Positions 1 through 8,581 of a DNA stretch of 64,000 nucleotides are shown here, piece by piece. Origin of the DNA: Pseudohongiella sp. (GTDB lineage Bacteria > Pseudomonadota > Gammaproteobacteria > Pseudomonadales > Pseudohongiellaceae). The notes below the pieces were generated by a model, which was not told the origin of the DNA, ran no database searches, and saw only the letters and a program-made list of their open reading frames with translations. The translations under genes and the position numbers were made by a program. The DNA lies in the NCBI RefSeq assembly GCF_011050365.1, contig NZ_DRFV01000017.1:124001-188000 (forward strand), in the 5' to 3' direction. Position 1 is the first letter of the stretch. Each line of letters starts with the position of its first letter.

Positions 1-1
1 G

Positions 2-244
2 GGCATGTCTATGGGTCTGCCCAGCAGCCACCCTGAAGTACAGGCAGCCATTGATAGCGTGTTGGCGTTGTGTCTGCAATACGATGTACCTTGCGGCATT
101 ACTACGAACGCCCGCGACGTGGCAGCACGTCTGGAACAGGGTTTCCTGATGCCAACAGTCGGCTATTGGGGTGATGCCGGCATCGCTGGCGGCACCGCCG
201 AGACGCTGGGTATCGCGCGCGAAGCATCAGGTCGTACTGATTAA
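2..244 (+). CDS. HpcH/HpaI-family aldolase, C-terminal fragment
   Basis: The open frame runs in from the window edge and stops at TAA 242-244, so only about 80 C-terminal residues are visible. HPEVQAAID, then a helix, GITTNARDVAARLEQGF and VGYWGD resemble the last part of HpcH/HpaI-type class II aldolases, which cleave or form 2-keto-3-deoxy acids using a divalent metal in a TIM barrel. The catalytic and metal-binding residues lie upstream and cannot be checked, so the substrate is unknown. The first ATG at 5 is probably internal. The gene converges on aceF, and both end at the shared terminator at 301-342. Confidence 0.55.
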   Translation, partial: GMSMGLPSSHPEVQAAIDSVLALCLQYDVPCGITTNARDVAARLEQGFLMPTVGYWGDAGIAGGTAETLGIAREASGRTD

Positions 245-300
245 GGACTGATACCCGGGGTTGCGCTGATTGAAATGTCGGCGCAAAACCCGGACAAAAA

Positions 301-342
301 AAAGGCCGGGCTGCATCACATGCAGCCCGGCCTTTCTTTTTT
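301..342. terminator. Bidirectional Rho-independent terminator between the aldolase gene and aceF
   Basis: A perfect 16-bp inverted repeat (301-316 with 320-335) encloses a 3-nt loop. The stem is GC-rich in its centre. A T-run follows it on the + strand (336-342) and an A-run precedes it (296-303), so it should work in both directions. It lies between the stops of two convergent genes. Confidence 0.92.
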
Positions 343-351
343 GCGGGAACG

Positions 352-2064
352 TTACATCATCAACAACCGGATATCCGAAAGTATCTCCGCCAACCTTGTC
401 GCGAACAGGCCGGCATCGACGCCATTAACGGCACGGTGATCGTAGCACAGCACAAACGGCAGCATCTGGCGTGGCACAAACTCATTGTTGATATACACCG
501 GTTTGACCTGGGTTTTGGATATTCCCAGGATGCCGACTTCGGGCGCGTTCACAATCGGCGTGAACGATGTACCACCAATGGCACCGAGACTGGAAATGGT
601 AAAGCAGGCGCCCTGCATGTCTTCCTTGCTTAGCCGGCGATTCTTGGCCTTGTCAGTCATCTCGGTCAGTTCAGCGGCAAGCTGCCAGATGCTCTTCTGA
701 TCCACATTGCGGATAACCGGCACCACCAGACCCGCCTCGGTAGCCACCGCGACGCCGATATGAATGTATTTTTTCTGAATCAGTACTTCACCAGAGGAAT
801 GCAGGGAAACATTGAACTGCTTGTATTCATCCAGCACTTTGGCACAGGCTTTCAGCATGAACGGCAGTGGCGTCAGCTTGACACCACGTTTCTCTGATTC
901 CTTGCGCTGAGCATTGCGGAACTCTTCCAGCCCGGTCACATCAGCCTCATTGAACTGCGCTACCGCCGGCACATTGAGCCAGTTACGATGCATGTTCGCG
1001 GCTGTGACTTTGTGCAGCTTGCTCATCGGCCGCTCTTCGATCTCACCGAACTGGCTGAAGTCGACGTCGGGAATAGCCGGAATACCGGCGCCACCTGCAG
1101 CACCTGCGGTCGCCGGACCCTGCAAACGCGATTTAACGAATTTCTGCACGTCCTCTTTCTGTACCCGGCCCTTGCTGCCGGAACCGTCCACCAGAGTCAG
1201 GTCCACGCCCAGTTCGCGCGCGAGCTTGCGCACAGCCGGGCCCGCATAGACCTTGCTGTCGCTTCGTGTTGCGGCAGTTTCGGCAAACTCGGCCTGCTTT
1301 TTGGCCAAGCGCTTGTCGTCGAGCTTGGCGGACGCTGATGGGTCTGTCTCTGGCGCTGATTCTGTGCTGCCGGCAGCCTCGAATTTCTCGCTGGTGCCGG
1401 TCGACTTTTTGTTATCGCTGGTCTTGGCGGAACTGCCTGACGACACTACCTCCATTTCCAGCACCGGTGAGTCCTTGGAAACCTTGTCACCTACCTTGAG
1501 TTTCAGGGACTTCACGATGCCGGAGGCCGGTGACGGCACATCCATGGCAGCCTTGTCAGACTCAAGTGTGATCAGGGTGTCTTCCGCCTTGACCTCATCG
1601 CCTTCCTTGACGTGGATCTCGATGACTTCAACATCACTGTCACCACCAATATCAGGCACACGAATCAGTTCAACGGATTTGCTGGCAGGCTTGTCTTCCT
1701 CCGGCTCCGACTCCGGCTCCTGTTCCTGCTTTTGCGCTTTGGCGTCAGCTGCAGGCTTTTCCGCCTGTTTCTTATCAGCGTCCTTATCGGCTCCTTTGTC
1801 TGAAGCGCTCTCGGCCTTGGCGTCGCCTTCGACCTCCATACTGAAGATCTCATCGTCCTTGTTCACTTCATCGCCGACTTTGACGATGATCTTTTTGATC
1901 ACGCCGCTGCGCGGTGACGGGATTTCCATCGCCGCCTTGTCGCTTTCCAATACCAGCAGGGAGTCATTCTCCTGCACGCTATCGCCTACCTTGACCAGGA
2001 TTTCGATAACTTCAACGTCTTTGGTATCCCCCAAATCGGGTACTTTTATACTTTCTACAGGCAC
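352..2064 (-). CDS. aceF: Pyruvate dehydrogenase E2, dihydrolipoyllysine acetyltransferase
   Basis: This is the core enzyme of the pyruvate dehydrogenase complex. It moves the acetyl group from lipoate to CoA. Two lipoyl domains are visible, with lipoylated lysines at about residues 43 (LESDKAAMEIP) and 171 (LESDKAAMDVP). They are separated by a long charged Ala/Glu/Lys/Pro linker. An E3/E1-binding domain follows at about 270-310 (VYAGPAVRKLARELGVDL). The C-terminal catalytic acyltransferase domain ends with the active-site motif DHRAVNG. Length (570 aa) fits a two-lipoyl-domain E2. The start is GTG at 2064, with AGGAG eight bases upstream. It lies 45 bp downstream of aceE in the same operon. 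Confidence 0.97.
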   Translation of the reverse strand: MPVESIKVPDLGDTKDVEVIEILVKVGDSVQENDSLLVLESDKAAMEIPSPRSGVIKKIIVKVGDEVNKDDEIFSMEVEGDAKAESASDKGADKDADKKQAEKPAADAKAQKQEQEPESEPEEDKPASKSVELIRVPDIGGDSDVEVIEIHVKEGDEVKAEDTLITLESDKAAMDVPSPASGIVKSLKLKVGDKVSKDSPVLEMEVVSSGSSAKTSDNKKSTGTSEKFEAAGSTESAPETDPSASAKLDDKRLAKKQAEFAETAATRSDSKVYAGPAVRKLARELGVDLTLVDGSGSKGRVQKEDVQKFVKSRLQGPATAGAAGGAGIPAIPDVDFSQFGEIEERPMSKLHKVTAANMHRNWLNVPAVAQFNEADVTGLEEFRNAQRKESEKRGVKLTPLPFMLKACAKVLDEYKQFNVSLHSSGEVLIQKKYIHIGVAVATEAGLVVPVIRNVDQKSIWQLAAELTEMTDKAKNRRLSKEDMQGACFTISSLGAIGGTSFTPIVNAPEVGILGISKTQVKPVYINNEFVPRQMLPFVLCYDHRAVNGVDAGLFATRLAEILSDIRLLMM

Positions 2065-2109
2065 CTTGCATGCTCCTGAACTGTTGTTCGTTTCAGTTTT
2101 TGTTGTGTG

Positions 2110-4800
2110 TCACACCAACAGCGGATTGGGCTTGTCAGGGTCTATACCCATGTCCTTGATCGCCTTGGTGACGACATCCGCACTGACGATACCTTTGGCC
2201 GCCAGCTCGGTGAGCGCTGCCACGACAACGTAACCACGATCGACTTCAAAGAAGCGACGCAACTGTTGCCGCGTGTCACTGCGCCCGAAACCATCGGTGC
2301 CCAGCACACGGTACGCAGCCGGTACGTATTCACGCACCTGATCTGCGTAAATACGCATGTAGTCGGTCGCAGCAATAACCGGACCTTCCTGCCCTTCAAG
2401 GCATTTTGTGACAAAAGGCACTTTTGCTTTTTTGCCCGGGTGCAGCATATTCCAGCGGCTGACATCCATTCCGTCGCGACGCAGCTCATTGAAACTGGTC
2501 ACGCTCCACACGTCGACGATCACCTTGTAGCGGTCACGCAGAATTGCGGCGGCTTCGCGCACCTCACGCAGAATGGTGCCACTGCCCAGCAATCGCACAT
2601 GCTGATCGCTGACTGTTTTGCCGGTAACTTTATATTCTTTGGCGGTACCATCTTCCAACAGGTACATGCCCTTGAGAATATTTTTCTCTACGCCTGCCGG
2701 CATTTCCGGGTGCGTATAGTTTTCGTTCATCGTGGTGATGTAGTAATACACTGACTCCTTGTCCTGATACATGCGACGCAGGCCGTCATTGATGATCACC
2801 GCCAGTTCATAGGAATAGGTCGGATCATAGGTGACACAGTTGGGAATCGTTGATGCCAACAGGTGGCTGTGACCATCCTGATGCTGCAGACCTTCACCAT
2901 TCAGCGTGGTGCGGCCGGCGGTCGCACCAATCAGGAAGCCGCGGGCCTGTGAATCGCCTGCTGCCCACGCCAGGTCGCCGATACGCTGGAAACCAAACAT
3001 GGAGTAGTAGATGTAAAACGGAATCAGCGGGAAGTCGTTAACACTGTACGATGTTGCCGCTGCCAGCCAGGATGAGAATGCACCGGCTTCACTGATGCCT
3101 TCTTCCAGCATCTGACCGGTCTTGTCTTCACGGTAATACATCACCTGGTTGGAATCGGCGGGATCGTACAACTGCCCGACTGATGAGTAGATGCCCAATT
3201 GCCGGAACATGCCTTCCATACCAAAGGTTCGCGCCTCGTCCGGCACAATCGGCACGATGCGATGACCGATTTCCTTATCCTTGCACAGGGTATTCAGGAT
3301 ACGGACAAAGGCCATGGTTGTTGATACTTCACGTTCGCCGGTGCCTTTGAGCTGTGCATCAAAAGCGCTGATGTCCGGCACTGGCAGGGAGTAACTCTGC
3401 GCCCGACGCTGCGGCACGGCGCCACCCAGGGCTTCGCGCATCTTGCGCATGTAACGCATTTCCAGGCTGTCTTCCGCCGGGCGGTAATAAGGCACGGACT
3501 CCAGCTTGTCATCAGCAATGGGAATATTAAAACGATCACGGAAGCGTTTGAGTCCTTCCACGTTCAGTTTCTTGGTCTGGTGTGAGGCATTCTGTGCCTC
3601 TGCACCATCACCGAACGCATAACCTTTAACGGTCTTGGCCAGGATCACCGTAGGCTTGCCCTTGGTATTCATGGCTTCTGCGTAGGCGGCATACATCTTG
3701 AACGGGTCATGACCACCCCGGTTCAGTGCCATGATGTCATCATCAGACAGATGCTCAACCATCTTCAGCAGTTCCGGACTCTTGCCAAAGAAGTGCTCGC
3801 GCGTATAAGCGCCACCACGACCCCAGTAGTTCTGGTACTCACCATCCACAACCTCGTCCATGCGAGCCTGCAGCAGACCATCTTTGTCGTTGGCCAGCAG
3901 GGTATCCCAGTGACGGCCCCAGATAACCTTGATCACGTTCCAGCCGGCACCGCGGAAAATACCTTCCAGTTCCTGAATGATCTTGCCGTTACCGCGCACC
4001 GGACCATCCAGGCGCTGCAGGTTACAGTTGATAACAAAAATCAGGTTGTCCAGTTTCTCACGACCGGCCTTGCCAATCGCACCCAGTGACTCCGGCTCGT
4101 CCATCTCGCCATCACCCAGGAATGCCCAGACTTTGCGGTCACCCTGATCCAGCAATTCACGGCTGGACAGGTACTTCATGACGTGGGCCTGGTAAATGGC
4201 CTGTAACGGACCCAGCCCCATGGAGACGGTCGGGAACTGCCAGTAGTCCGGCATCAGCCACGGGTGCGGGTAGGAAGACAGCCCGTCGCCGTTGACTTCA
4301 CGGCGGAACTTGTCGAGCTGGTCTTCGGTAATGCGCCCTTCCAGATAAGAACGGGCGTAAATACCGGGCGCGGAATGACCCTGGAAATAAATCAGGTCAC
4401 CGCCGTGATTTTCTGTCGGCCCGCGAAAGAAGTAGTTGAATGCCACATCGTACAGCGTTGCCGACGACGAGAAGGTCGAGATATGACCACCCAGCTCGGA
4501 ATTATCCAGGTTGGCGCGCATGACCATGGCCAGCGCGTTCCAGCGGATAATACCGCGGATCTGGCGCTCCATGAACATGTCGCCCGGCATACGATCCTCT
4601 TCCTGCGGCGGGATCGTATTCCGGTAGGGTGTGGTTATCGAAGAACCGGATACCTGCAGCGTTTGCCGGGAGGCTTTATCTGACAGGCGGCCGAGCAGGT
4701 AGTTGGCGCGATCAGCGCCCTCGTGCTCGATTACGGAACCCAGTGCCTCAAGCCATTCTTCGGTTTCGGTGGGGTTAAAGTCTTCCTGATGATCGGTCAT
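2110..4800 (-). CDS. aceE: Pyruvate dehydrogenase E1 component (homodimeric type)
   Basis: Thiamine-diphosphate enzyme that decarboxylates pyruvate and reductively acetylates the E2 lipoyl groups. At about 896 aa it is the single-chain E1 typical of Gammaproteobacteria, not the alpha/beta type. The ThDP/Mg motif GDGEMDEPES is near residue 230, followed by the conserved NCNLQRLDGPVRGNGK. I chose ATG 4800 (MTDHQEDFNP). A TTG at 4809 is in frame but has no ribosome-binding site and adds only three residues. It is first in the aceE-aceF operon. No lpd gene follows, so E3 must be encoded elsewhere. Two palindromes flank its predicted promoter. Confidence 0.97.
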   Translation of the reverse strand: MTDHQEDFNPTETEEWLEALGSVIEHEGADRANYLLGRLSDKASRQTLQVSGSSITTPYRNTIPPQEEDRMPGDMFMERQIRGIIRWNALAMVMRANLDNSELGGHISTFSSSATLYDVAFNYFFRGPTENHGGDLIYFQGHSAPGIYARSYLEGRITEDQLDKFRREVNGDGLSSYPHPWLMPDYWQFPTVSMGLGPLQAIYQAHVMKYLSSRELLDQGDRKVWAFLGDGEMDEPESLGAIGKAGREKLDNLIFVINCNLQRLDGPVRGNGKIIQELEGIFRGAGWNVIKVIWGRHWDTLLANDKDGLLQARMDEVVDGEYQNYWGRGGAYTREHFFGKSPELLKMVEHLSDDDIMALNRGGHDPFKMYAAYAEAMNTKGKPTVILAKTVKGYAFGDGAEAQNASHQTKKLNVEGLKRFRDRFNIPIADDKLESVPYYRPAEDSLEMRYMRKMREALGGAVPQRRAQSYSLPVPDISAFDAQLKGTGEREVSTTMAFVRILNTLCKDKEIGHRIVPIVPDEARTFGMEGMFRQLGIYSSVGQLYDPADSNQVMYYREDKTGQMLEEGISEAGAFSSWLAAATSYSVNDFPLIPFYIYYSMFGFQRIGDLAWAAGDSQARGFLIGATAGRTTLNGEGLQHQDGHSHLLASTIPNCVTYDPTYSYELAVIINDGLRRMYQDKESVYYYITTMNENYTHPEMPAGVEKNILKGMYLLEDGTAKEYKVTGKTVSDQHVRLLGSGTILREVREAAAILRDRYKVIVDVWSVTSFNELRRDGMDVSRWNMLHPGKKAKVPFVTKCLEGQEGPVIAATDYMRIYADQVREYVPAAYRVLGTDGFGRSDTRQQLRRFFEVDRGYVVVAALTELAAKGIVSADVVTKAIKDMGIDPDKPNPLLV

Positions 4801-4898
4801 AAGCGTCAATTCTGTTTTGTTGGTTTTGATTATGTGTCGGTTACATATGTGACAAGCTGTCGTCGAGTGTGGCAGAAACCCATGGTCGCGACAATATT

Positions 4899-4913
4899 TG
4901 TAATTAAATTACA
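4899..4913. promoter_or_regulatory. Putative operator, proximal palindrome of the aceE promoter
   Basis: The 15-bp odd palindrome TGTAATTAAATTACA has perfect 7-bp arms around one central base. It lies just downstream of the predicted -10 of aceE and shares the core TGTARTTAAAYTACA with the second palindrome at 4965-4991. The centres are 72 bp apart, about seven helical turns. This is inferred to be a site for a dimeric repressor. The regulator is not identified; the core does not match the PdhR consensus I know from E. coli. Confidence 0.5.
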
Positions 4914-4924
4914 TGAAAGCGTAA

Positions 4925-4953
4925 ATAATACCTTCCAAGAGGCTGTGATTCAA
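4925..4953 (-). promoter_or_regulatory. Predicted sigma-70 promoter of aceEF
   Basis: Read on the minus strand: -35 TTGAAT (4953-4948), a 17-bp spacer and -10 TATTAT (4930-4925). Transcription would begin near 4918, giving a leader of about 118 nt before aceE. The start point falls beside the palindrome at 4899-4913. Confidence 0.6.
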
Positions 4954-4964
4954 GTCCCAAAAGT

Positions 4965-4991
4965 AATTCTTGTAGTTAAACTACAAGAATT
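4965..4991. promoter_or_regulatory. Putative operator, distal 27-bp palindrome upstream of aceE
   Basis: A perfect odd palindrome with 13-bp arms around the base at 4978. It contains the 15-bp core TGTAGTTAAACTACA related to the site at 4899-4913. It overlaps the stop codon of ampE (4976-4978). It could also form an RNA hairpin at the end of the ampE mRNA, but it is AT-rich and has no following T-run. The shared core favours a protein-binding site. Confidence 0.5.
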
Positions 4992-5869
4992 ATCATGGCC
5001 ACCGCGATGACCCAGACAATCTGACTGCGCAGAACAAGATCCCGCAAGGCCTCCAGCCGCCATACGGCCTGCGTGCTGAGTTCCGCATCGCGGACGTCAC
5101 CGTCCGGCGTGCCGATAGCTGCCTCTGCACAGTCGCGCAGCAGGGTAATATTCTGGCCCGGCGCCAGATTACCGAGCAGGTGTTCACGCAAACGCTGAAA
5201 ACCGGCAACAAAGTCGCCCGCAAGTGCAAATGCCAGCGCCAACAAACGCGCCGGTACCCATTCGGCAATGGACAGAACCCGTTGCCATGCACGATCGCCG
5301 GCCCGGTCTTCAATCAGAACGTCGGAAGCGAGCATCCGCTGCAGCAGGAAATAGAACAGAGCCCCCAGAGGGCCGAGCACGATATACCAGAACAACACCA
5401 CAAACAGCAGACGCAGACTGACCACAATCACATAGTCCAGAAACTGCCGGTGCATGACTGCATAGTCATTGACACGGGAATGAAACGCGTCCGGGGCCTG
5501 CTCAACGGTTGTCAGGTAGGCAGCCTCGTAGTTGCCTTCGCGCCAGCACGCCAGAAAGTTGTCAATCAGCGCTACCAGGTTAAACCGGGCAAAACAGTAA
5601 ATCAGAATCAACACATGCAAACCCAGTGACAACAGGCCCAAAAATCGCCCCTCTGCCAGCCAGAGCAGCAACGCCGGGGGTATGACTGGCAGCAGTAATG
5701 CCAGCAACGGCAAGGTCACGGACCCGTTGCGCATGAACGCCGGCAGGCGATGCGCGTGATTGCCCAACCATGCTTGCCAGGCATCAAACCAGCCATCAAC
5801 AGGTAAGTGGCGCTCACTGCGCCAGTAATGATTAATCAACAGACAGGTGATGACAGTAAGAAAAATCAT
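4976..5869 (-). CDS. ampE: AmpE-family inner-membrane protein
   Basis: A 297-aa polytopic membrane protein. It has hydrophobic segments near residues 1-12, 50-90, 150-190 and at the very C-terminus (IVWVIAVAMIILVV). The family is known as the membrane partner encoded with ampD; it has been proposed to act as a sensor in beta-lactamase induction, and its biochemistry is unclear. The start codon overlaps the ampD stop by 4 bp (ATGA), which supports translational coupling and the assignment. Nothing in the sequence suggests a catalytic site. No ampC or ampR is present in the window. Confidence 0.85.
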   Translation of the reverse strand: MIFLTVITCLLINHYWRSERHLPVDGWFDAWQAWLGNHAHRLPAFMRNGSVTLPLLALLLPVIPPALLLWLAEGRFLGLLSLGLHVLILIYCFARFNLVALIDNFLACWREGNYEAAYLTTVEQAPDAFHSRVNDYAVMHRQFLDYVIVVSLRLLFVVLFWYIVLGPLGALFYFLLQRMLASDVLIEDRAGDRAWQRVLSIAEWVPARLLALAFALAGDFVAGFQRLREHLLGNLAPGQNITLLRDCAEAAIGTPDGDVRDAELSTQAVWRLEALRDLVLRSQIVWVIAVAMIILVV

Positions 5870-6450
5870 GTTAAGTCCTTTTTATACCGTCGCCAGTCGA
5901 AACAGGGACCAGGGTCAGTCTTCCGGCCAGGTGCAATATCACTGTGCCCGACGATGCGGTCCGGCGTTATGGCCGGATACACCTCTTGCAGATGGCGGGT
6001 CAGCGCTCCCAGGCAACGGTACTGCGCATCGGTGAAGGGCTGATCGTCGCAGCCCTCCAGCTCCACGCCAATGGCAAAATCATTACATTGTGGCCGCCCG
6101 TCAAAGCTGGACTGCCCCGCATGCCAGGCTTTTTTGTCGAATGCCACATATTGAGTGAGTTGCCCAAGGCGGTCAATCAGTGCATGCGCCGACACCCGCA
6201 GGTCGGCAATGTCCCGAAAATAAGGATGAGCAGTCGGATCCAGTTGATTGCAAAACAGGTCATCTATCCAGCTGCCACCAAACTCTCCGGGGGGCAGACT
6301 GATGTTATGGATGACCAGAACATCAACCTGCACGCCAGCAGGCCGCTCACTGAAATTGGGCGACGCGACATAACGGGCATCCGGCAGATCCCGGTGCAGG
6401 TCGTCGTCTGTGCTGTTGTGCAACCAGTGCTCCCGAATCAAGCAGGCCAC
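5866..6450 (-). CDS. ampD: 1,6-anhydro-N-acetylmuramyl-L-alanine amidase AmpD
   Basis: Cytoplasmic zinc amidase that cuts the stem peptide from anhydroMurNAc during peptidoglycan recycling, lowering the muropeptide signal that induces AmpC in other bacteria. The amidase_2 fold is recognisable. The first zinc His is in VIHNISLPPGEFGG, and the second His and the Asp are in GHSDIAPGRKTDPGP. Length (194 aa) is normal and no signal peptide is present, as expected. The start is GTG at 6450; no in-frame ATG lies close upstream. It is followed by ampE with a 4-bp overlap and is divergent from the retropepsin-like gene at 6502. Confidence 0.95.
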   Translation of the reverse strand: MACLIREHWLHNSTDDDLHRDLPDARYVASPNFSERPAGVQVDVLVIHNISLPPGEFGGSWIDDLFCNQLDPTAHPYFRDIADLRVSAHALIDRLGQLTQYVAFDKKAWHAGQSSFDGRPQCNDFAIGVELEGCDDQPFTDAQYRCLGALTRHLQEVYPAITPDRIVGHSDIAPGRKTDPGPCFDWRRYKKDLT

Positions 6451-6501
6451 CTCATCGATGTGCTAAAGTCGGTATCAAGTATAGCACTGAAGCCCAACTC
6501 T

Positions 6502-7032
6502 ATGAGCGACAACAGCAAGCAAACGCCCGGCCGTCATGCCGGCCTGGGAATGCTGATCATCAGTTTCGCGCTCGGGCTGGGCCTGTTGACCCTGTTCTTC
6601 GACGATCTGCTTGAGCGGCAGTTCAACCCCAATCAGCGACCTGCCACACAGGCACTGCAAAATGGCGGTTTCGAACTTGTCCTGCAGCGTAATCGTCAGG
6701 GCCACTATGTCATGAGCGGAGATATCAGCGGGGAACCCGCCACGTTTCTGCTCGACACCGGCGCCACTGATGTAGTGATCCCGGCAGAGCTTGCGGACCG
6801 CGCAGAACTGCAATCCGGTCAGGCCATGCGCGCCATGACGGCCAACGGCGTAGTCACCGTTTACACCACTACTATTCCGACGCTTCAGCTCGGTGACATC
6901 ACGCTGTATGATGTGCGCGCCAGTATCAACCCGGCCATGCGGGGCGAGACTGTCCTGCTCGGCATGAGCGCCCTGCGCCAGGTCGAGTTCACGCAGCGGG
7001 CAGACACACTGACCCTGAGTATGCAGCCCTGA
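6502..7032 (+). CDS. Membrane-anchored retropepsin-like aspartic protease
   Basis: A 176-aa protein with one N-terminal transmembrane helix (about residues 14-33, LGMLIISFALGLGLLTLFF), which should place the rest in the periplasm. The clan AA signature LLDTGATDVVIP holds the catalytic Asp at about residue 90. The second half has the conserved GMSALRQVEF. Only one DTGA is present, so activity would need a dimer, as in retropepsins. This resembles the bacterial TIGR02281-type family, whose substrates are largely unknown. The frame is open further upstream, but ATG 6502 starts right before the TM segment and avoids overlap with ampD. It sits between ampD and nadC, as in Pseudomonas. Confidence 0.85.
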   Translation: MSDNSKQTPGRHAGLGMLIISFALGLGLLTLFFDDLLERQFNPNQRPATQALQNGGFELVLQRNRQGHYVMSGDISGEPATFLLDTGATDVVIPAELADRAELQSGQAMRAMTANGVVTVYTTTIPTLQLGDITLYDVRASINPAMRGETVLLGMSALRQVEFTQRADTLTLSMQP

Positions 7033-7094
7033 GCCTTCAACATAAAACTCCAAGCAGAACCCAGAACCCATAACTGCCAACAGCGAACCCAGCC

Positions 7095-7958
7095 ATGAAT
7101 GCAACCCCGACCGTCCCCGGCGACCTGCCACAAATCGTCAGACAGGCCCTTGCCGAAGACATCGGCAGCGGTGACATAACTGCTGCATTGATAGACGCCA
7201 ACACAAAGGCCAGGGCCACTATCGTATGCCGCGAAGCCGCGGTCATCTGCGGTTTACCCTGGGCGGAAGAGGTCATTAAGCAACTGGATGGCGGCGATAT
7301 CACGCTGCAGTGGCTGCAGGCCGAGGGCAGTGAAGTCAACGCGGATGAGACCATCGCCCGCTTCAGTGGGCCTGCGCGCGCGCTGCTCAGCGCTGAACGT
7401 TGCATGCTCAACTTCCTGCAGACACTGTCGGGTACGGCTACGCTCAGCCGTGAGTATGCGCGGCTGGTGGCACACACCTCATGCCAGCTACTGGATACCC
7501 GGAAAACCATTCCCGGGCTGCGCACGGCACAAAAATACGCTGTCGCCGTGGGCGGCTGTGCCAACCATCGCATGGGCCTTTACGATGCCTTTCTGATCAA
7601 GGAAAACCATATCAGCGCCTGCGGTTCCATCACTGACGCTGTTGAAAAAGCCCGGCGCCTGGCACCGGGCAAACCCGTTGAGGTGGAAGTGGAGTCCTTT
7701 GCCGAGCTCAGTGAAGCACTGGATGCCCGCGCCGATATCATCATGCTCGACAATTTCAGCATCGCCGATATGCGGGACGCAGTACGACGCAACGCCGCAC
7801 GCGGCAACGCCCGCAGTCGCCTGGAAGCATCCGGTGGTATCACTCGCCAGAGCCTGGTAGAAATCGCCGAGACCGGCGTTGATTATATTTCAATTGGTGC
7901 GCTGACCAAGGACCTGAAAGCCATTGATCTGTCCATGCGTTTTGACCGACTGCAATAG
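7095..7958 (+). CDS. nadC: Quinolinate phosphoribosyltransferase (decarboxylating)
   Basis: Converts quinolinate and PRPP to nicotinate mononucleotide with loss of CO2, the step at which de novo NAD synthesis enters the dinucleotide. The 287-aa length is standard. Family landmarks visible: [14 protein letters not shown] near the N-terminus, [47 protein letters not shown] and the C-terminal EASGGI followed by [11 protein letters not shown]. It is downstream of the retropepsin-like gene by 62 bp and ends at a strong bidirectional terminator. nadA and nadB are not in the window. Confidence 0.97.
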   Translation: MNATPTVPGDLPQIVRQALAEDIGSGDITAALIDANTKARATIVCREAAVICGLPWAEEVIKQLDGGDITLQWLQAEGSEVNADETIARFSGPARALLSAERCMLNFLQTLSGTATLSREYARLVAHTSCQLLDTRKTIPGLRTAQKYAVAVGGCANHRMGLYDAFLIKENHISACGSITDAVEKARRLAPGKPVEVEVESFAELSEALDARADIIMLDNFSIADMRDAVRRNAARGNARSRLEASGGITRQSLVEIAETGVDYISIGALTKDLKAIDLSMRFDRLQ

Positions 7959-7971
7959 TCCCCGGCCCGGG

Positions 7972-8008
7972 CACAAAAAAGGCGAGCACCCGGCTCGCCT
8001 TTTTTGTG
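7972..8008. terminator. Bidirectional terminator between nadC and the cytochrome c gene
   Basis: A perfect 16-bp stem (7972-7987 with 7993-8008) with a 5-nt loop. The stem runs from a GC core (GGCGAGC/GCTCGCC) into an A6/T6 tract, so each strand has its own U-run. It is placed between convergent genes. Confidence 0.92.
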
Positions 8009-8039
8009 TTGATTTTGAACTTTGCGACAGCGCCCGGAT

Positions 8040-8435
8040 TCAGTCCTTTGGCGGCACGATATTGACGGTGTGCATGGTGCCACCGGCATAATCGAGCGGG
8101 GCGTCACCGGCAGGAAAGCCAGTAATCTGCAGAATATGAGCAAGAATCGATTCATACTCTGCGTCCATCAATGAACCAGGCATATCCGCGGGCATGGTGA
8201 CCAGTATCTCTTCAAACAGGTAAGCCAGCGGCTGATTATTACGATTGGACAGGGTGCCGCGATAAAAGTCAGCGTTATGGCACGCAGAACAGCGCTGTTC
8301 GAACAGCGGTTGGCCCGCCTCGGCCTGCTCTACCGTGTATACACCATCTTCGATGGTCTTGGGCTGTGCCGCAGCACTGCAAGCCACAACCGCCGATACT
8401 GCAGCGGACATCAAGGTCAATTTGATTCTATTCAT
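8040..8435 (-). CDS. Periplasmic monohaem cytochrome c
   Basis: A 131-aa protein with a cleavable signal peptide (MNRIKLTLMSAAVSAVVACSA, AxA-type site after ACSAAA). One haem-binding motif, CSACH, is present at about residue 49. A likely axial Met lies in MPADMPGSLM, where class I cytochromes place it. The electron partner cannot be told from context: its neighbours are nadC and the pilin gene, and it has its own SD (GGAGTG) and terminator. It resembles small cytochrome c domains found with dehydrogenases. Function beyond electron transfer is not assigned. Confidence 0.8.
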   Translation of the reverse strand: MNRIKLTLMSAAVSAVVACSAAAQPKTIEDGVYTVEQAEAGQPLFEQRCSACHNADFYRGTLSNRNNQPLAYLFEEILVTMPADMPGSLMDAEYESILAHILQITGFPAGDAPLDYAGGTMHTVNIVPPKD

Positions 8436-8581
8436 ACGCTTTCACTCCGACACCCTCTGGTGCCCACAACTGTTAATCAGATACTGCTTTAAAGCGACGT
8501 TGTCAGGATAGATCAAACCGCCTTAATGCTGGCTTAACGGTATCTGCGTCTGTTCAAGTGGCGCTAATGTATCAAAAAAAA

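Noticed and set aside
1253-2233. 326-aa plus-strand ORF opposite aceF
   Set aside because: It lies antisense to a complete, well-conserved aceF and shows a low-complexity Ser/Thr-rich composition typical of a reverse frame.
4965-4991. 27-bp palindrome as the ampE terminator
   Set aside because: The stem is AT-rich, overlaps the ampE stop codon and has no following T-run; its core recurs 72 bp away, which fits an operator better.
5944-6501. N-terminal extension of the retropepsin-like ORF
   Set aside because: It overlaps ampD antisense; ATG 6502 directly precedes the membrane anchor and fits the family size.
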